From Cytophagaceae bacterium (GTDB lineage: Bacteria; Bacteroidota; Bacteroidia; Cytophagales; Spirosomataceae), in NCBI GenBank assembly GCA_027486845.1, contig JAIXOL010000027.1:62001-126000 (forward strand): a stretch of 64,000 nucleotides of DNA. The letters run 5' to 3'. Below the pieces are notes generated by a model. It was not told the origin of the DNA and did not search any database. It saw only the letters and a list, made by a program, of their open reading frames with translations. Below are positions 54,451 to 63,962 of this stretch, piece by piece; within the stretch, counting starts at the first letter, position 1, and every line of letters begins with the position of its first letter. The position numbers were made by a program, and so were the translations under genes.

Positions 54451-54774
54451 TTAGACGTGAGCTTCCAACTTAGCAGTTAATACACTCTTCGGCACTGCAC
54501 CAACGATTTTATCAACCATTACACCACCTTTGAAAATCATCAAGGTAGGAATCGAACGGATACCAAAACTTGCTGGAACATTTGAGTTCGCATCAACATC
54601 CATTTTACCAACAATTGCTTTACCTTCGTATTCACCAGCGATTTCTTCAACAACTGGTCCTATCATTTTACATGGTCCACACCATTCTGCCCAAAAATCA
54701 ACCAATACTGGTGTGTCCGATTTGATTAAGTCTGCAAAACTTGCATCTGTAATTTCAATTGCTTTACCTGCCAT
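54451..54774 (-). CDS. trxA: Thioredoxin
   Basis: 107 residues, the standard size. The active site is W31-C-G-P-C35 in FWAEWCGPCKMIGPV, with the cis-proline block IRSIPTLMIFKGG near 71-83. It reduces protein disulfides in the cytoplasm together with thioredoxin reductase, which is not in the window. It has a terminator shared with the sirtuin gene. Confidence 0.96.
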   Translation of the reverse strand: MAGKAIEITDASFADLIKSDTPVLVDFWAEWCGPCKMIGPVVEEIAGEYEGKAIVGKMDVDANSNVPASFGIRSIPTLMIFKGGVMVDKIVGAVPKSVLTAKLEAHV

Positions 54775-55138
54775 TTCTATAAATTCCTCTTCGGAAATTA
54801 AAATTTTATTTATGATTTGTTTTATTGATTGGATAACAAAACAGTGTTAAATAAAAGTTCCTTTCGAAATGAATTACCTTATTTGAACAATGAATACCAA
54901 ACATTTTCTCAATTTTTGTTTTAGTTATTCTGTGGTCATCATTGCATTTTCATCATCTTGCTCCTTACCTTTTTCTACTGCACTAATAAAAAGTAGCTTT
55001 TCAACAAGTTCGTCGATAGAAAACTCATTAGGCATATTTTTAATATCGTTTATTTACTCTCACCTTTTACTAACATTTTTTTTGCTATTTATCATATAAT
55101 AATAGAACTTTTTAAGAAAAAAGCAAATTGGATACTTA
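54775..55138. other. Intergenic region trxA/dnaE with a short ORF
   Basis: 364 bp between two minus-strand genes. It holds the 36-codon reading frame at 54925-55035 and must hold the trxA promoter. No terminator for dnaE is obvious. Confidence 0.45.
54925..55035 (-). CDS. Short antitoxin-like protein, possibly truncated
   Basis: A 36-codon frame reading MPNEFSIDELVEKLLFISAV and ending DDENAMMTTE. The DELVEKLLFISAVEKGKEQ helix resembles the N-terminal part of small Bacteroidota antitoxins that start with ELIEKL-like helices and continue with a TEEE-type segment. After the TAA stop the same frame continues LKQKLRKCLVFIVQIR to a second stop, as if one nonsense change had cut the protein. No toxin gene is adjacent. 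It may be real, relict or chance. Confidence 0.45.
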   Translation of the reverse strand: MPNEFSIDELVEKLLFISAVEKGKEQDDENAMMTTE

Positions 55139-58100
55139 TTACGCCAAAACAACATTCTCCTCCCCTACTAATTCTTTCAATTCTTTTACAAAATCGTTAG
55201 TCGAAGCAACTTTTTGTTTGCGAGAAAGCAACAATACATCCATTTTTTCTTCAGCATCATAGACTGACATTTTGAAATCAAAATTACCTGGGAAACGAGC
55301 AGTGGTTTTTTGAATTTGCTCGATTAATTGGGCATTTACATATTGTAAACCCAACGAGATTTTCACTTCTTTAAATAGTTTATTTCTAATTTCGCTCAAT
55401 AATTCCATACTTAGCGGTTTGAACTCGAAATCACCTTCTCTTCCCCACTTAGTTTGTATTTTTCCACGAATAAACAAAAACAAACCAACCTCAAAATAAT
55501 TCCTAAACTTGGTATAATCTTGCCCAAAAAACATCATTTCTATACTCGAAGTATAATCTTCTATTTTAACAATACCAAATGGATTGCCATTTTTGGATGT
55601 CTTAATTGCAACGCTCGTAATTACTCCTCCGATGGCAAATTCTTTGTTTTCATTGGATGGGTCGAAAATTTGGTCAAGTGGTATACAGCGACGCATTTCA
55701 AGTCTAAATTGGTCAAGTGGATGCCCCGAAATATAAAACCCAACTACTTCTTTTTCAAATTTCAATTTCTGAATATCGCCCCATTTCTCACATTCTGGAA
55801 TCTTTGGTTTCGCAATATCAAAAGCACCTCCCATGCCTCCAAAGAGTGAATTTTGTCCTGCATCTTTATTTTCTTGATATTTATTGGCGTATTTGATAAT
55901 TTTTTCAATCAAAGATGTATTGTCAGTTTCATCAAAATATTGAGCTCTATGAATATCTGAAAAACAATCAAATGCTCCTGCATAGGCAAAAGATTCGAGT
56001 GTTTTCTTATTGACAGTTCTAAGATTTACACGGGTAATAAAATCAAAAATATCAGTAAAATTCCCTTCAGCCCTTTTCTCAATAACCGCATCAACGGCGG
56101 CATCACCCGAGCCTTTTATTGCTCCCATTCCGAATCGAATATCACCTTTTTTATTTACACTAAATTGTTTTTGAGATTCATTAACATCTGGACCTAGAAC
56201 GTTCAGACCCAATGCTTTACATTCTTCCATGAAAAATGTAATTTTATCAATGTTCCCCAACTGCGAAGTCATTACCGCCGCCATGTACTCTGAAGTGTAA
56301 TGAGCTTTCAAATAAGCAGTTTGGTAAGCCACAAAAGCATAACATGTTGAGTGAGATTTATTAAAAGCATAGGATGCAAACGCTTCCCAGTCAGTCCAAA
56401 TCTTATTCAATATTTTCTCGTCATGCCCTTTTGCAACAGCCCCTTGAATAAACTGTGGTTTGAGCTTATCAATCATATTTCGATCTTTTTTACCCATCGC
56501 TTTACGCAAAACGTCGGCATCACCTTTTGAAAAACTAGCCAATTTTTGTGATAAAAGCATCACCTGTTCTTGATAGACCGTAATACCGTATGTTTCACCT
56601 AAAAACTCTTCCATCTCAGGCAAATCATACTTCACTTCTTCACGCCCATGCTTACGATTAATAAAGTTTGGGATGTATGCAATTGGACCAGGTCTATACA
56701 AGGCGTTCATTGCAATTAAATCGTCAAGTCTATCAGGTTTCAAATCTTTCATGTATTTTTTCATACCGTCAGATTCAAACTGAAAAACCGCATTAGTTTC
56801 ACCACGTTGCAATAGCTCGTAAGTGAGCGTATCATCGAGTGGAATATTATCAATATCAATAGTTACATCATGATTTTCTTTAATCATTCTGAGGCAATCT
56901 TTGATAATTGTCAGGTTTCGCAGACCCAAGAAGTCCATCTTTATTACGCCTGCATCTTCTATTATTTTTCCTTCATACTGAGTAATCAGCAACTCTGTCT
57001 CCTTTGAGGTAGAAACAGGCAAAATATTGAACAAATCCTCAGGAGCAATAATAATGCCTGCTGCATGGATACCTGTATTTCTGACGGTTCCTTCGAGCCT
57101 ATGAGCTTGCTGTAAAACCTTACCTGTGAGGTCATTACCATTGTACATGGCTCTGAATTTTTTCACATTTTCAATCTCATCTGGTTGAATACCAACCTCC
57201 ACTAAGCTACCTTTTCCTTCGAGTGGATAATTAACCATTTTCTCAAAATCAATACCGTAAGCGGGCTTGTCAGGCACAAGTTTTACTATATAATTAGCAT
57301 CTGCCAAAGGCAATTCCATTACACGAGCTACGTCTTTAATGGCCGATTTTGTGGCCATTGTTCCATAGGTGATGATTTGAGCAACTTGATTTTTGGTGTA
57401 TTTTTGTACCACATAATCAATTACTTTTTGGCGGCCTTCATCATCAAAATCGGTATCAATATCGGGCATTGACTTACGATCAGGATTCAAGAAACGCTCA
57501 AAAAGAAGCTGATACTTAATTGGGTCAATATTTGTAATGCCAATACAATATGCTACAGCCGAACCAGCAGCCGAACCACGACCCGGCCCAATCATTACTC
57601 CCATATCTCGACCAGCCTTAATAAAGTCAGAAACAATAAGGAAGTACCCCGCAAAACCCATTGATTTGATGGTAAAAAGCTCAAAATCAAGGCGTTCTTG
57701 CACTTCTACACCAATTTCGCTGTAACGTTTTCTTGCACCTTCGTAGGTTAAATGTTTCAAATATTCCCATTGATTCAATACATCATCTGAGTGAATTTTA
57801 AATTCATCAGGAATTGGGAAGTTTGGGAGCATAATGTCACGCTTCAATTTCAACGTTTCTACTTTTGAAACAATTTCGTTTGTATTATCGATAGCCTCTG
57901 GCATATCGCTAAACAAGGTGGTCATTTCTTGCGTAGTCTTGAAATAAAATTGGTCGTTATAAAAGGCAAAGCGAGTATCTTTCGATGTGCCTTCTTCATC
58001 ATTAAAATCTTTGGCTGATGGCGTCGAAAACTTTTCATTGGTATTTACGCACAACAAAATATCATGAGCAACCCAGTCTTGTTGGTCAACATAATGACTA

Positions 58101-58717
58101 TCGTTTGAAGCAATTACTTTAACACCATATTTTTTGGCAAATCTAATCAAAACTTCGTTTGCTTTTATTTGCTCAGGAATTTCGTGGCGTTGAAGTTCAA
58201 CATAATAATCTTCACCAAATCTATCCAACCACCATTGAAACTCTTTTTCGCCATCTTCTTCGCCTTTTTTCAAAATCATTTGCGGTACAGACGCTCCAAT
58301 GCAGCAAGTAGTGGCAATTAGACCTTCTTTATACTGCTCAATCATTGCTTTCGTAATACGCGGGTATTTTCCATAAAGCCCTTCAATGTAGCCTAAAGAG
58401 CAAAGTTTCACAAGGTTTTTGTAACCTTGTGCGTTTTTTGCCAACAAAAGTTGGTGGAAACGTTTGTCTTTTACATCTTTCGTAAATTGCTTTCGGTGGT
58501 GGTCTTCAACCACATAAAACTCGCAGCCAACGATAGGTTTTACGCCATATTTACCCGCAGTCGCCACAAAATCAAAAACTCCAAACATATTACCGTGGTC
58601 GGTAATTGCCATTGCGGGCATATTGTCGGCCTGGGCTTTCTTAAATAATTTTTTAATATCAGATGCACCATCAAGCAACGAAAATTGGGTATGATTATGT
58701 AGGTGAGAGAATTGCAT
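55139..58717 (-). CDS. dnaE: DNA polymerase III alpha subunit
   Basis: 1192 residues. DnaE is the replicative polymerase. The N-terminal PHP domain starts HLHNHTQFSLLDGASDIKKL with its metal-binding histidines. The catalytic aspartates are in PDIDTDFDDEGRQKV near residue 413-427; MIGPGRGSAAGSAVAYCIGI precedes them. The helix-hairpin-helix/tau-binding parts and the OB domain (FAIGGVITSVAIKTSKNGNPFG near 1040) are present. It is the single-gene DnaE1 type. Heptamer repeats of the aattatc kind lie just before the start codon. Confidence 0.97.
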   Translation of the reverse strand: MQFSHLHNHTQFSLLDGASDIKKLFKKAQADNMPAMAITDHGNMFGVFDFVATAGKYGVKPIVGCEFYVVEDHHRKQFTKDVKDKRFHQLLLAKNAQGYKNLVKLCSLGYIEGLYGKYPRITKAMIEQYKEGLIATTCCIGASVPQMILKKGEEDGEKEFQWWLDRFGEDYYVELQRHEIPEQIKANEVLIRFAKKYGVKVIASNDSHYVDQQDWVAHDILLCVNTNEKFSTPSAKDFNDEEGTSKDTRFAFYNDQFYFKTTQEMTTLFSDMPEAIDNTNEIVSKVETLKLKRDIMLPNFPIPDEFKIHSDDVLNQWEYLKHLTYEGARKRYSEIGVEVQERLDFELFTIKSMGFAGYFLIVSDFIKAGRDMGVMIGPGRGSAAGSAVAYCIGITNIDPIKYQLLFERFLNPDRKSMPDIDTDFDDEGRQKVIDYVVQKYTKNQVAQIITYGTMATKSAIKDVARVMELPLADANYIVKLVPDKPAYGIDFEKMVNYPLEGKGSLVEVGIQPDEIENVKKFRAMYNGNDLTGKVLQQAHRLEGTVRNTGIHAAGIIIAPEDLFNILPVSTSKETELLITQYEGKIIEDAGVIKMDFLGLRNLTIIKDCLRMIKENHDVTIDIDNIPLDDTLTYELLQRGETNAVFQFESDGMKKYMKDLKPDRLDDLIAMNALYRPGPIAYIPNFINRKHGREEVKYDLPEMEEFLGETYGITVYQEQVMLLSQKLASFSKGDADVLRKAMGKKDRNMIDKLKPQFIQGAVAKGHDEKILNKIWTDWEAFASYAFNKSHSTCYAFVAYQTAYLKAHYTSEYMAAVMTSQLGNIDKITFFMEECKALGLNVLGPDVNESQKQFSVNKKGDIRFGMGAIKGSGDAAVDAVIEKRAEGNFTDIFDFITRVNLRTVNKKTLESFAYAGAFDCFSDIHRAQYFDETDNTSLIEKIIKYANKYQENKDAGQNSLFGGMGGAFDIAKPKIPECEKWGDIQKLKFEKEVVGFYISGHPLDQFRLEMRRCIPLDQIFDPSNENKEFAIGGVITSVAIKTSKNGNPFGIVKIEDYTSSIEMMFFGQDYTKFRNYFEVGLFLFIRGKIQTKWGREGDFEFKPLSMELLSEIRNKLFKEVKISLGLQYVNAQLIEQIQKTTARFPGNFDFKMSVYDAEEKMDVLLLSRKQKVASTNDFVKELKELVGEENVVLA

Positions 58718-58723
58718 TTTTTC

Positions 58724-58751
58724 AATTATCAGTGAATAATTATCAATTATC
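58724..58751. repeat. Heptamer repeat upstream of dnaE
   Basis: Units aattatc, agtgaat, aattatc and aattatc follow with a 7-base period, six bases before the dnaE start codon (as read on the minus strand). Part of the dispersed family. Confidence 0.65.
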
Positions 58752-58891
58752 AGGCACGCACCTTATTTGGTTATGCGAGTAGTTTGAACCATAAATTTAG
58801 TCAAAAAGTGTGAGTTTTTTGAGAAAAGTTTGTTTGTTTTAAATTAAATCACTGATTATCAGGTTTATAATTGAAAACATTTTCATTAAAA

Positions 58892-58922
58892 TTTGAAAAC
58901 TCAATATCATATCGTATCTTTG
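58892..58922 (+). promoter_or_regulatory. Bacteroidota-type promoter of rpmI
   Basis: TTTG at 58892-58895 and TATCTTTG at 58915-58922 match the -33 and -7 elements (TTTG, TAnnTTTG) with 19 bases between, the favoured spacing for the main Bacteroidota sigma factor. The rpmI start codon is 41 bp further on. Confidence 0.7.
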
Positions 58923-58963
58923 CACCCCAATTTACTTTTTGTTCAATACTTAATGTTTTAGCG

Positions 58964-59158
58964 ATGCCAAAGCAAAAAACCAATTCTGGAGCGAAAAAAC
59001 GCTTCAAAATTACAGGAACAGGTAAGATTAAGCGTAAACACGCTTTTCATAGCCATATCCTAACAAAAAAATCTAACAAACGTAAAAGAAACTTGGTTTC
59101 TGCTACACTTGTTAGTTCCGCAGATACTAACCGTATCGAAGGATTATTATGTATGTAA
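58964..59158 (+). CDS. rpmI: 50S ribosomal protein L35
   Basis: 64 residues from the ATG at 58964 ([20 protein letters not shown]), the usual L35 start; the frame is open upstream but that part lies across the promoter. The body is very basic ([24 protein letters not shown]). It ends [12 protein letters not shown]35 binds 23S rRNA. In most bacteria it follows infC and directly precedes rplT; here dnaE lies upstream, divergent, and rplT is 262 bp away. Confidence 0.95.
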   Translation: MPKQKTNSGAKKRFKITGTGKIKRKHAFHSHILTKKSNKRKRNLVSATLVSSADTNRIEGLLCM

Positions 59159-59420
59159 TACGAATGACGAATTTTTGAATTACGATTGACAAATTAATTT
59201 TCGATGTCATCATTCAAAATCAATTTCCAATTTACATGGTTAATGCGAAGAGTCGAAAATCGACATACCGCAAATGTTTCACCCGACAAATGGCAACGAA
59301 AGAGTTTTAAAATTCTGAGTTTTGAAGTCTGAGTTCTGAGTTTCAAAAAAATTCGTAATTCGTAATTCATAATTCGTAATTCAAAAAGCCGCCCACGTCA
59401 AAAAACTAAAAAACAAAAAA
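59159..59420. repeat. Repeat-filled spacer between rpmI and rplT
   Basis: 262 bp separate two ribosomal protein genes that normally lie very close. The first 55 bp have aatgacg-type units. At 59314-59341 four heptamers read tctgagt, tttgaag, tctgagt and tctgagt; at 59351-59385 five read attcgta, attcgta, attcata, attcgta and attcaaa. A small stem, gtcga-aaa-tcgac, lies near 59254-59266. No coding sequence is seen. Confidence 0.8.
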
Positions 59421-59765
59421 ATGCCAAGAAGTGTCAATCACGTAGCGTCAAGAGCGAGACGCAAAAAAGTCCTAAAATTAGCCAAAGGTTATTACGGACG
59501 TAGAAAAAATGTTTGGACGGTTGCTAAAAACGCCGTTGAAAAAGGTTTAGTTTATGCCTATTCAGGTCGTAAACAAAAGAAAAGAAGTTATCGTCGTTTG
59601 TGGATTGTTCGTATCAACGCGGGTGTGCGTCCATTAGGAATGTCATATTCTGTATTGATTGACAAACTCGCAAAGGCAGGCATCGAACTTAACAGAAAAG
59701 TATTGGCCGACTTAGCAATGAATCATTATGATGCTTTCAAAGCGGTTGTTGACAAAGTAAAATAA
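59421..59765 (+). CDS. rplT: 50S ribosomal protein L20
   Basis: 114 residues, the normal length. [39 protein letters not shown] and [24 protein letters not shown] are the conserved L20 blocks. L20 is needed early in assembly of the large subunit and, in enterics, represses its own operon by binding mRNA; whether it does so here is unknown. It follows rpmI after a repeat-filled spacer and ends with a strong terminator. Confidence 0.97.
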   Translation: MPRSVNHVASRARRKKVLKLAKGYYGRRKNVWTVAKNAVEKGLVYAYSGRKQKKRSYRRLWIVRINAGVRPLGMSYSVLIDKLAKAGIELNRKVLADLAMNHYDAFKAVVDKVK

Positions 59766-59808
59766 CACCATACCTCTACTTAGGAATAAAGGTAAGGTTT
59801 ATAATAGT

Positions 59809-59843
59809 AAAAAAGCATCAAGTCTTTATCTTGATGCTTTTTT
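59809..59843. terminator. Bidirectional terminator between rplT and the NuiA-like gene
   Basis: A perfect 14-bp stem, aaaaaagcatcaag with cttgatgctttttt, with a 7-base loop. The T-run follows in both directions. Confidence 0.88.
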
Positions 59844-59863
59844 TATGAGGTAGTAGGAATTAA

Positions 59864-60289
59864 TCAACTTTCAATAATCAAAGTTTTTAAGCCTTTCCAT
59901 TTTCCTTCAATATCTTGTCCTATTAAATAGGCTTCAAATTCAACATGATTCCCTGCTCGTATATACTCTAAATTTTCAAGATTCATTGTAATCAAATCTT
60001 TAATTATCAAAAATTTGGCAGCCCGTTCCTTTTCAAAATCTGACCACCAATCTTTTTCAACAAGAATTGAGTCAAAGAATTTTTCCCACTGCAACACTTC
60101 CACTCTCACAGCCGGAGTGACCCCAATATATCTTCTAAAAAGAATTGTGTCAAAAGGAGCAGGATTATCAGCTTGCCAATCTATGACTTTAATTTTTTCA
60201 TCAGATTCGCTCGGATAAAATACACCGCTGACACTTTCTGTCAATAATTCAACGAATGTTTTTTCAGGATTTTGGATTATTTCGCTCAC
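59864..60289 (-). CDS. Nuclease A inhibitor-like protein (NuiA family)
   Basis: 141 residues, cytoplasmic-looking. LLTESVSGVFYPSESDEKIKVIDW near residue 14-37 is the N-terminal block of the NuiA family (PF07924), known from the Anabaena inhibitor of the non-specific nuclease NucA; DWWSDFEKERAAKFLIIKDLI is a later family block. No NucA-like nuclease gene is present in the window, so the target is unknown; many Bacteroidota carry such genes without an adjacent nuclease. Confidence 0.78.
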   Translation of the reverse strand: MSEIIQNPEKTFVELLTESVSGVFYPSESDEKIKVIDWQADNPAPFDTILFRRYIGVTPAVRVEVLQWEKFFDSILVEKDWWSDFEKERAAKFLIIKDLITMNLENLEYIRAGNHVEFEAYLIGQDIEGKWKGLKTLIIES

Positions 60290-60438
60290 TTTAGGTAAAT
60301 TAGTATTTTTTTTCGCTTAATGTTACTTTTTATTTTTTTCTGTGTCAAATATCCGAAAATAATTTCATTTTATTTGGAATTAAATGTAATCAAAATAGTA
60401 ATATTGTATCAATTAACAACCATTAAATCAAAAAAAAA

Positions 60439-61023
60439 ATGTTAGAAGTATTGCAAGGTCTTATTCAACAAGCTGGTCAAGGTGCGGTCATTCAAAACCC
60501 TGAAGTTCCTAATGAACACAATGAGGGAGTTATGGGGGAAGTAATGCAAGGACTAATAGGAGGTCTTTCAAACCAAGCAAATTCACAAGGAGGTCTTGGG
60601 AGTTTAATAGGATTGTTAGGTGGTGGAACTGGAAACAGTGGCAACTTAATGTCGAACCCTATTGTCGGAAACATTGCTCAGAGCGTTATTGGTAATCTAA
60701 TGGGTAAATTTGGCTTGTCTAATTCTGCGGCATCTGATGTCGTTGGCAATATGTTACCATCTGTATTGGGCAATCTTATTGATAAAACAAACGACCCGAA
60801 TGATAATTCAATCGACTTAGGTGGTCTGATGGGCTCAATCACTGGTGGTAAAACAAGCGGTATTGACTTCGGAAGTATTCTTAGTCAAGGGGCTGGTGCA
60901 TTGGCAGACGGAAAATTAGATATGAGCGACTTAATGAACCTTGCAAGTAGTGCAATGGGTGGACAAAAACAAAGTGGTGGTGGCATTGGTAGCCTTTTAG
61001 GAGGCTTATTCGGAGGAAAATAA
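60439..61023 (+). CDS. DUF937/YidB-like low-complexity protein
   Basis: 194 residues, rich in Gly, Ser, Leu, Met and Asn, with no signal peptide. VLQGLIQQAGQGAV at the start, NIAQSVIGNLMGKFGLSNSAASDVVGNMLPSVL in the middle and a Gly-rich end GIGSLLGGLFGGK fit the DUF937 (YidB-like) pattern. Function is not established for this family. The composition suggests a flexible or self-assembling protein. It stands alone with a 149-bp upstream gap. Confidence 0.75.
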   Translation: MLEVLQGLIQQAGQGAVIQNPEVPNEHNEGVMGEVMQGLIGGLSNQANSQGGLGSLIGLLGGGTGNSGNLMSNPIVGNIAQSVIGNLMGKFGLSNSAASDVVGNMLPSVLGNLIDKTNDPNDNSIDLGGLMGSITGGKTSGIDFGSILSQGAGALADGKLDMSDLMNLASSAMGGQKQSGGGIGSLLGGLFGGK

Positions 61024-61163
61024 TATAAAATAGATTTCGAAAAATGTAGTGAGCTAAAAATATCTGTCCAATTAATAAATATTGCGACGGATGTTTTACG
61101 CTCGCTACTTTTTTTTTGTTAATTTTGAGGACGCATTTGATTATAAACTAAAAATTAACCTAC

Positions 61164-63857
61164 ATGAAATTTGTAGTTACGCTTACTTTGTTGATTTTTA
61201 CTTCTTTTTTTACAATTGGCCAAATAATTATCACCTTTCCAATGGAAAAGGCTGTTTTCCAAAGAAGTGCAAACAACAGTGCGACCATAAACATTGCCGG
61301 AAATTATTCTTCAAATATAACTTCTGTTGAGGCTAAGTTTATTAATGTTCAGACTGGTCAGGTTGCTATAGATTGGACACCTTTGACTAGCAATTTAAAT
61401 GATGGAATTTTTAATGGGTCTGTTTCAAATGTACCTGGTGGATGGTACACAGTTGAGGTTAGAGGAAAATTAGGAACAAGTATAGTAGCAACAACTTATT
61501 TGAATAGAGTTGGTGTTGGAGAGGTTTTTTTGATAGCTGGGCAGTCGAATGCACAAGGGCTTGCTGGAAATCAAGGCGAAGTTGGAGCGACTGACGAACG
61601 AGTTTTGTGTCATAATGAGGTTTCGTGGTATGATATAAACATTGGTCAATGCGATAAAAAAACACCAAATTATCCTTCATTTAGTCAGATATACAGCGAT
61701 GGAATCACAAGAAGCTACCTTTCAAAAACAAGTTTCAATCCTTGGTGCTATGGAAAACTTGGAGACATTTTAGTTGAAAAACTTCAAGTCCCAGTTGTAT
61801 TTTTTAATGCTGCTGCCACTGCTACAACATCATTAAATTGGAAAGAAAGTTCAGATGGCCAAGAAACAAAAAATGTTTATACCCAATCACGGTATTGTAA
61901 TTTAGTAGGAGCTCCGTATTCAGGCTTAGAAAAAATTATAAATTACTATGGGTCTGTTTTTGGTGTAAGAGCTATTTTATGGCATCAAGGTGAATCTGAC
62001 AATTATTCTAATACATCTGAATTAGATTATTTTTCAAACATATCTCATGTGATTAGTAAAACTCGTTCAGAACTGGGCAATATTCCATGGGTAATTTCTC
62101 GTGCTTCTGTAACTAATAAAAAAGAAAATAATGGTACAGGAAATCCCAACAATAATATAATCAACGCACAAAACTCTTTAGTTAGTATTGGCAATCAAAT
62201 ATTTCCTGGACCCTCAACAGACGACATTTTAGGGTCTTTTCGAAGTGAAGATGATAATGGCGTCCATTTTTTTGGTGGCGGATTAATTGAATTGGCAAAT
62301 AGATGGAATGAGTCACTAAATGTTGATTTTTTCAATAATTCAAGCCCTATAGTAGCTCGAAATTTCCCTCAGATATCTATAAGTTTGCAATCTACAAACG
62401 TATATCGTCTTACTGCTCCAGTAGGATACAGTGAGTATAAGTGGGTGCGTATAGACACTGGAAATGAAGATTACGAAGATGCAACTGAAGCCTCAACCCA
62501 AAGTATCGACCGCTCATCAGGCTCTTATCGTTGCTATGTTACAGATGGTCAAGGTAATATTACATTTACTCAACCAGTCACCATTAGTGTATTGCCAACT
62601 TGTGCGAGTATAACTTATTTATCTGATAGTCAACCGTTAAGCTCTATTAATGAATGGGGACCAATCGAAATGGACAAAAGTAACGGTGAAAATGGAGCTG
62701 GAGATGGAACAACTCTAATAATTAGAGGTGTATCTTATCCAAAAGGTATTGGCGTTCATGCTAATTCAACTATCATTTATAGTTTAAATAAAAATTTCGG
62801 TCGATTTATTTCTACAATTGGAATTGATGATGAAATTGCCGCAGTAAATAATGGTGCGACAGTTATTTTTAAAGTTTATAAAGATGGTGAAGAGTCATAC
62901 AAGAGTGCTATACTCAATAAAAACAGTTCGGCAGTCAAACTTAATATTGATGTAAAAGGCGTAAGTGTATTAAAATTAGAGGTCAATGACGCAGGAGACA
63001 ATAACTTTGGCGACCATGCCGATTGGGCAAATGCTCGTCTTCATTGTGTAGATACAGAAGCCCCTTCAGCTCCTACATCACTGAAAGAAAGTTTACTTTC
63101 TCAAAATTGTGTAACACTTACATGGAACGCTTCTACCGATAATATGGAAGTAGAGAAATATAATATTTATCGAGATGGTGATTTAATTGGTAGTGTTGAT
63201 GCTCCAATAACTACATTCGGTATTACAGGCCTAAGTCAGTTAAGCTACTATACATTTGTAGTCAAAGCTGTTGATTATTCTGGTAATGTTTCAAATCAAA
63301 GTAATTTATTAGAGATAGTTACTCTGCAAAATCTGATTATTTCTAATTCTAAAAAAATTATTCATCAAGGTCAATCAAGTTCATTACTTGCATTTGGTTG
63401 TTTTGGCGGAACAGTTACTTGGTCAAATGGTTCGAGCTCTAATCCTTTGGTGGTTAGTCCAATCGATACAACAATATATAGTGTTAGTTGTAAAATTGGT
63501 GATTGTACGAGCATTGCCGTAAAAGATACTGTTAAAGTCATTCCCGATTGTAAAAACTTTTATAATTTCATAAAAAATAAGGATAATTATACTGGAACTT
63601 CTACCTCACTAACTTTTAGTGCTTCCGAAACTATTAGTGCAACAAACGTCATATCATCCAGTGCTAAAGTAAACTACAATGCCGCCAAATCAATCATTCT
63701 TCTTCCTGGATTTAGTGCAAATAATGGGACGGTGTTTACGGCAAAAATAGCTGACTGCCCTAGCTCATCAAGTATACCATATGCTTCGGCTGACAATTTG
63801 GAAGTTGCTCCTATGATAGAGACAAAATTAAGAACATCGAGAAATTCAACACAATGA
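61164..63857 (+). CDS. Large secreted sialate O-acetylesterase-like protein with NPCBM and FN3 domains
   Basis: 897 residues with a signal peptide (FVVTLTLLIFTSFFTIGQ). The SGNH/SASA catalytic part shows VFLIAGQSNAQGLAGN near residue 125-135 (Ser), ILWHQGESDNYS near 271, and DDNGVHFFGGG near 364 (Asp/His). An NPCBM-type galactose-binding-like domain spans about 482-628 (YPKGIGVHANSTI), and a fibronectin-III domain about 632-716 (VTLTWNASTDNMEVEKYNIYRDG). The end repeats the PGFSANNGTVFTAKIADC motif seen in the 36227-38122 protein. Likely a glycan-binding deacetylase at the cell surface or outside. Third member of this family in the window. Confidence 0.88.
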   Translation: MKFVVTLTLLIFTSFFTIGQIIITFPMEKAVFQRSANNSATINIAGNYSSNITSVEAKFINVQTGQVAIDWTPLTSNLNDGIFNGSVSNVPGGWYTVEVRGKLGTSIVATTYLNRVGVGEVFLIAGQSNAQGLAGNQGEVGATDERVLCHNEVSWYDINIGQCDKKTPNYPSFSQIYSDGITRSYLSKTSFNPWCYGKLGDILVEKLQVPVVFFNAAATATTSLNWKESSDGQETKNVYTQSRYCNLVGAPYSGLEKIINYYGSVFGVRAILWHQGESDNYSNTSELDYFSNISHVISKTRSELGNIPWVISRASVTNKKENNGTGNPNNNIINAQNSLVSIGNQIFPGPSTDDILGSFRSEDDNGVHFFGGGLIELANRWNESLNVDFFNNSSPIVARNFPQISISLQSTNVYRLTAPVGYSEYKWVRIDTGNEDYEDATEASTQSIDRSSGSYRCYVTDGQGNITFTQPVTISVLPTCASITYLSDSQPLSSINEWGPIEMDKSNGENGAGDGTTLIIRGVSYPKGIGVHANSTIIYSLNKNFGRFISTIGIDDEIAAVNNGATVIFKVYKDGEESYKSAILNKNSSAVKLNIDVKGVSVLKLEVNDAGDNNFGDHADWANARLHCVDTEAPSAPTSLKESLLSQNCVTLTWNASTDNMEVEKYNIYRDGDLIGSVDAPITTFGITGLSQLSYYTFVVKAVDYSGNVSNQSNLLEIVTLQNLIISNSKKIIHQGQSSSLLAFGCFGGTVTWSNGSSSNPLVVSPIDTTIYSVSCKIGDCTSIAVKDTVKVIPDCKNFYNFIKNKDNYTGTSTSLTFSASETISATNVISSSAKVNYNAAKSIILLPGFSANNGTVFTAKIADCPSSSSIPYASADNLEVAPMIETKLRTSRNSTQ

Positions 63858-63861
63858 TTCT

Positions 63862-63914
63862 CTGACAATCTGTCAGTATTTTCTGCCAAAATCATGCTTG
63901 GCATTTCAATTGAT
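63862..63914 (+). promoter_or_regulatory. Inverted repeats and sigma-54-like element before dnaK
   Basis: ctgaca-atc-tgtcag at 63862-63876 is a perfect 6-bp palindrome. TGCCAA at 63884-63889 pairs with TTGGCA at 63898-63903. The second arm begins TTGGCATTTCAATTGAT (63898-63914), which resembles the sigma-54 -24/-12 pattern TGGCAC-N5-TTGCA but has GA where GC is expected at -12. About 50 bp before the dnaK start codon. Confidence 0.4.
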
Positions 63915-63962
63915 GAGATAAATAATCAAAATAAATCGATTAAAAATACTGACACAAAAAAC

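Noticed and set aside
54890-55099. 69-codon plus-strand open frame between trxA and dnaE
   Set aside because: Rich in Ser/Phe/Leu as expected for antisense of an acidic, lysine-rich frame; the minus-strand short frame is the better candidate.
58724-59385. CRISPR array in repeat-rich DNA
   Set aside because: Units are 7 bases, tandem and without spacers of constant length; no cas genes are present.
63858-63962. In-frame upstream extension of dnaK
   Set aside because: The frame happens to be open, but DnaK proteins start at MGKIIGIDLGTT and the extension covers the regulatory repeats.
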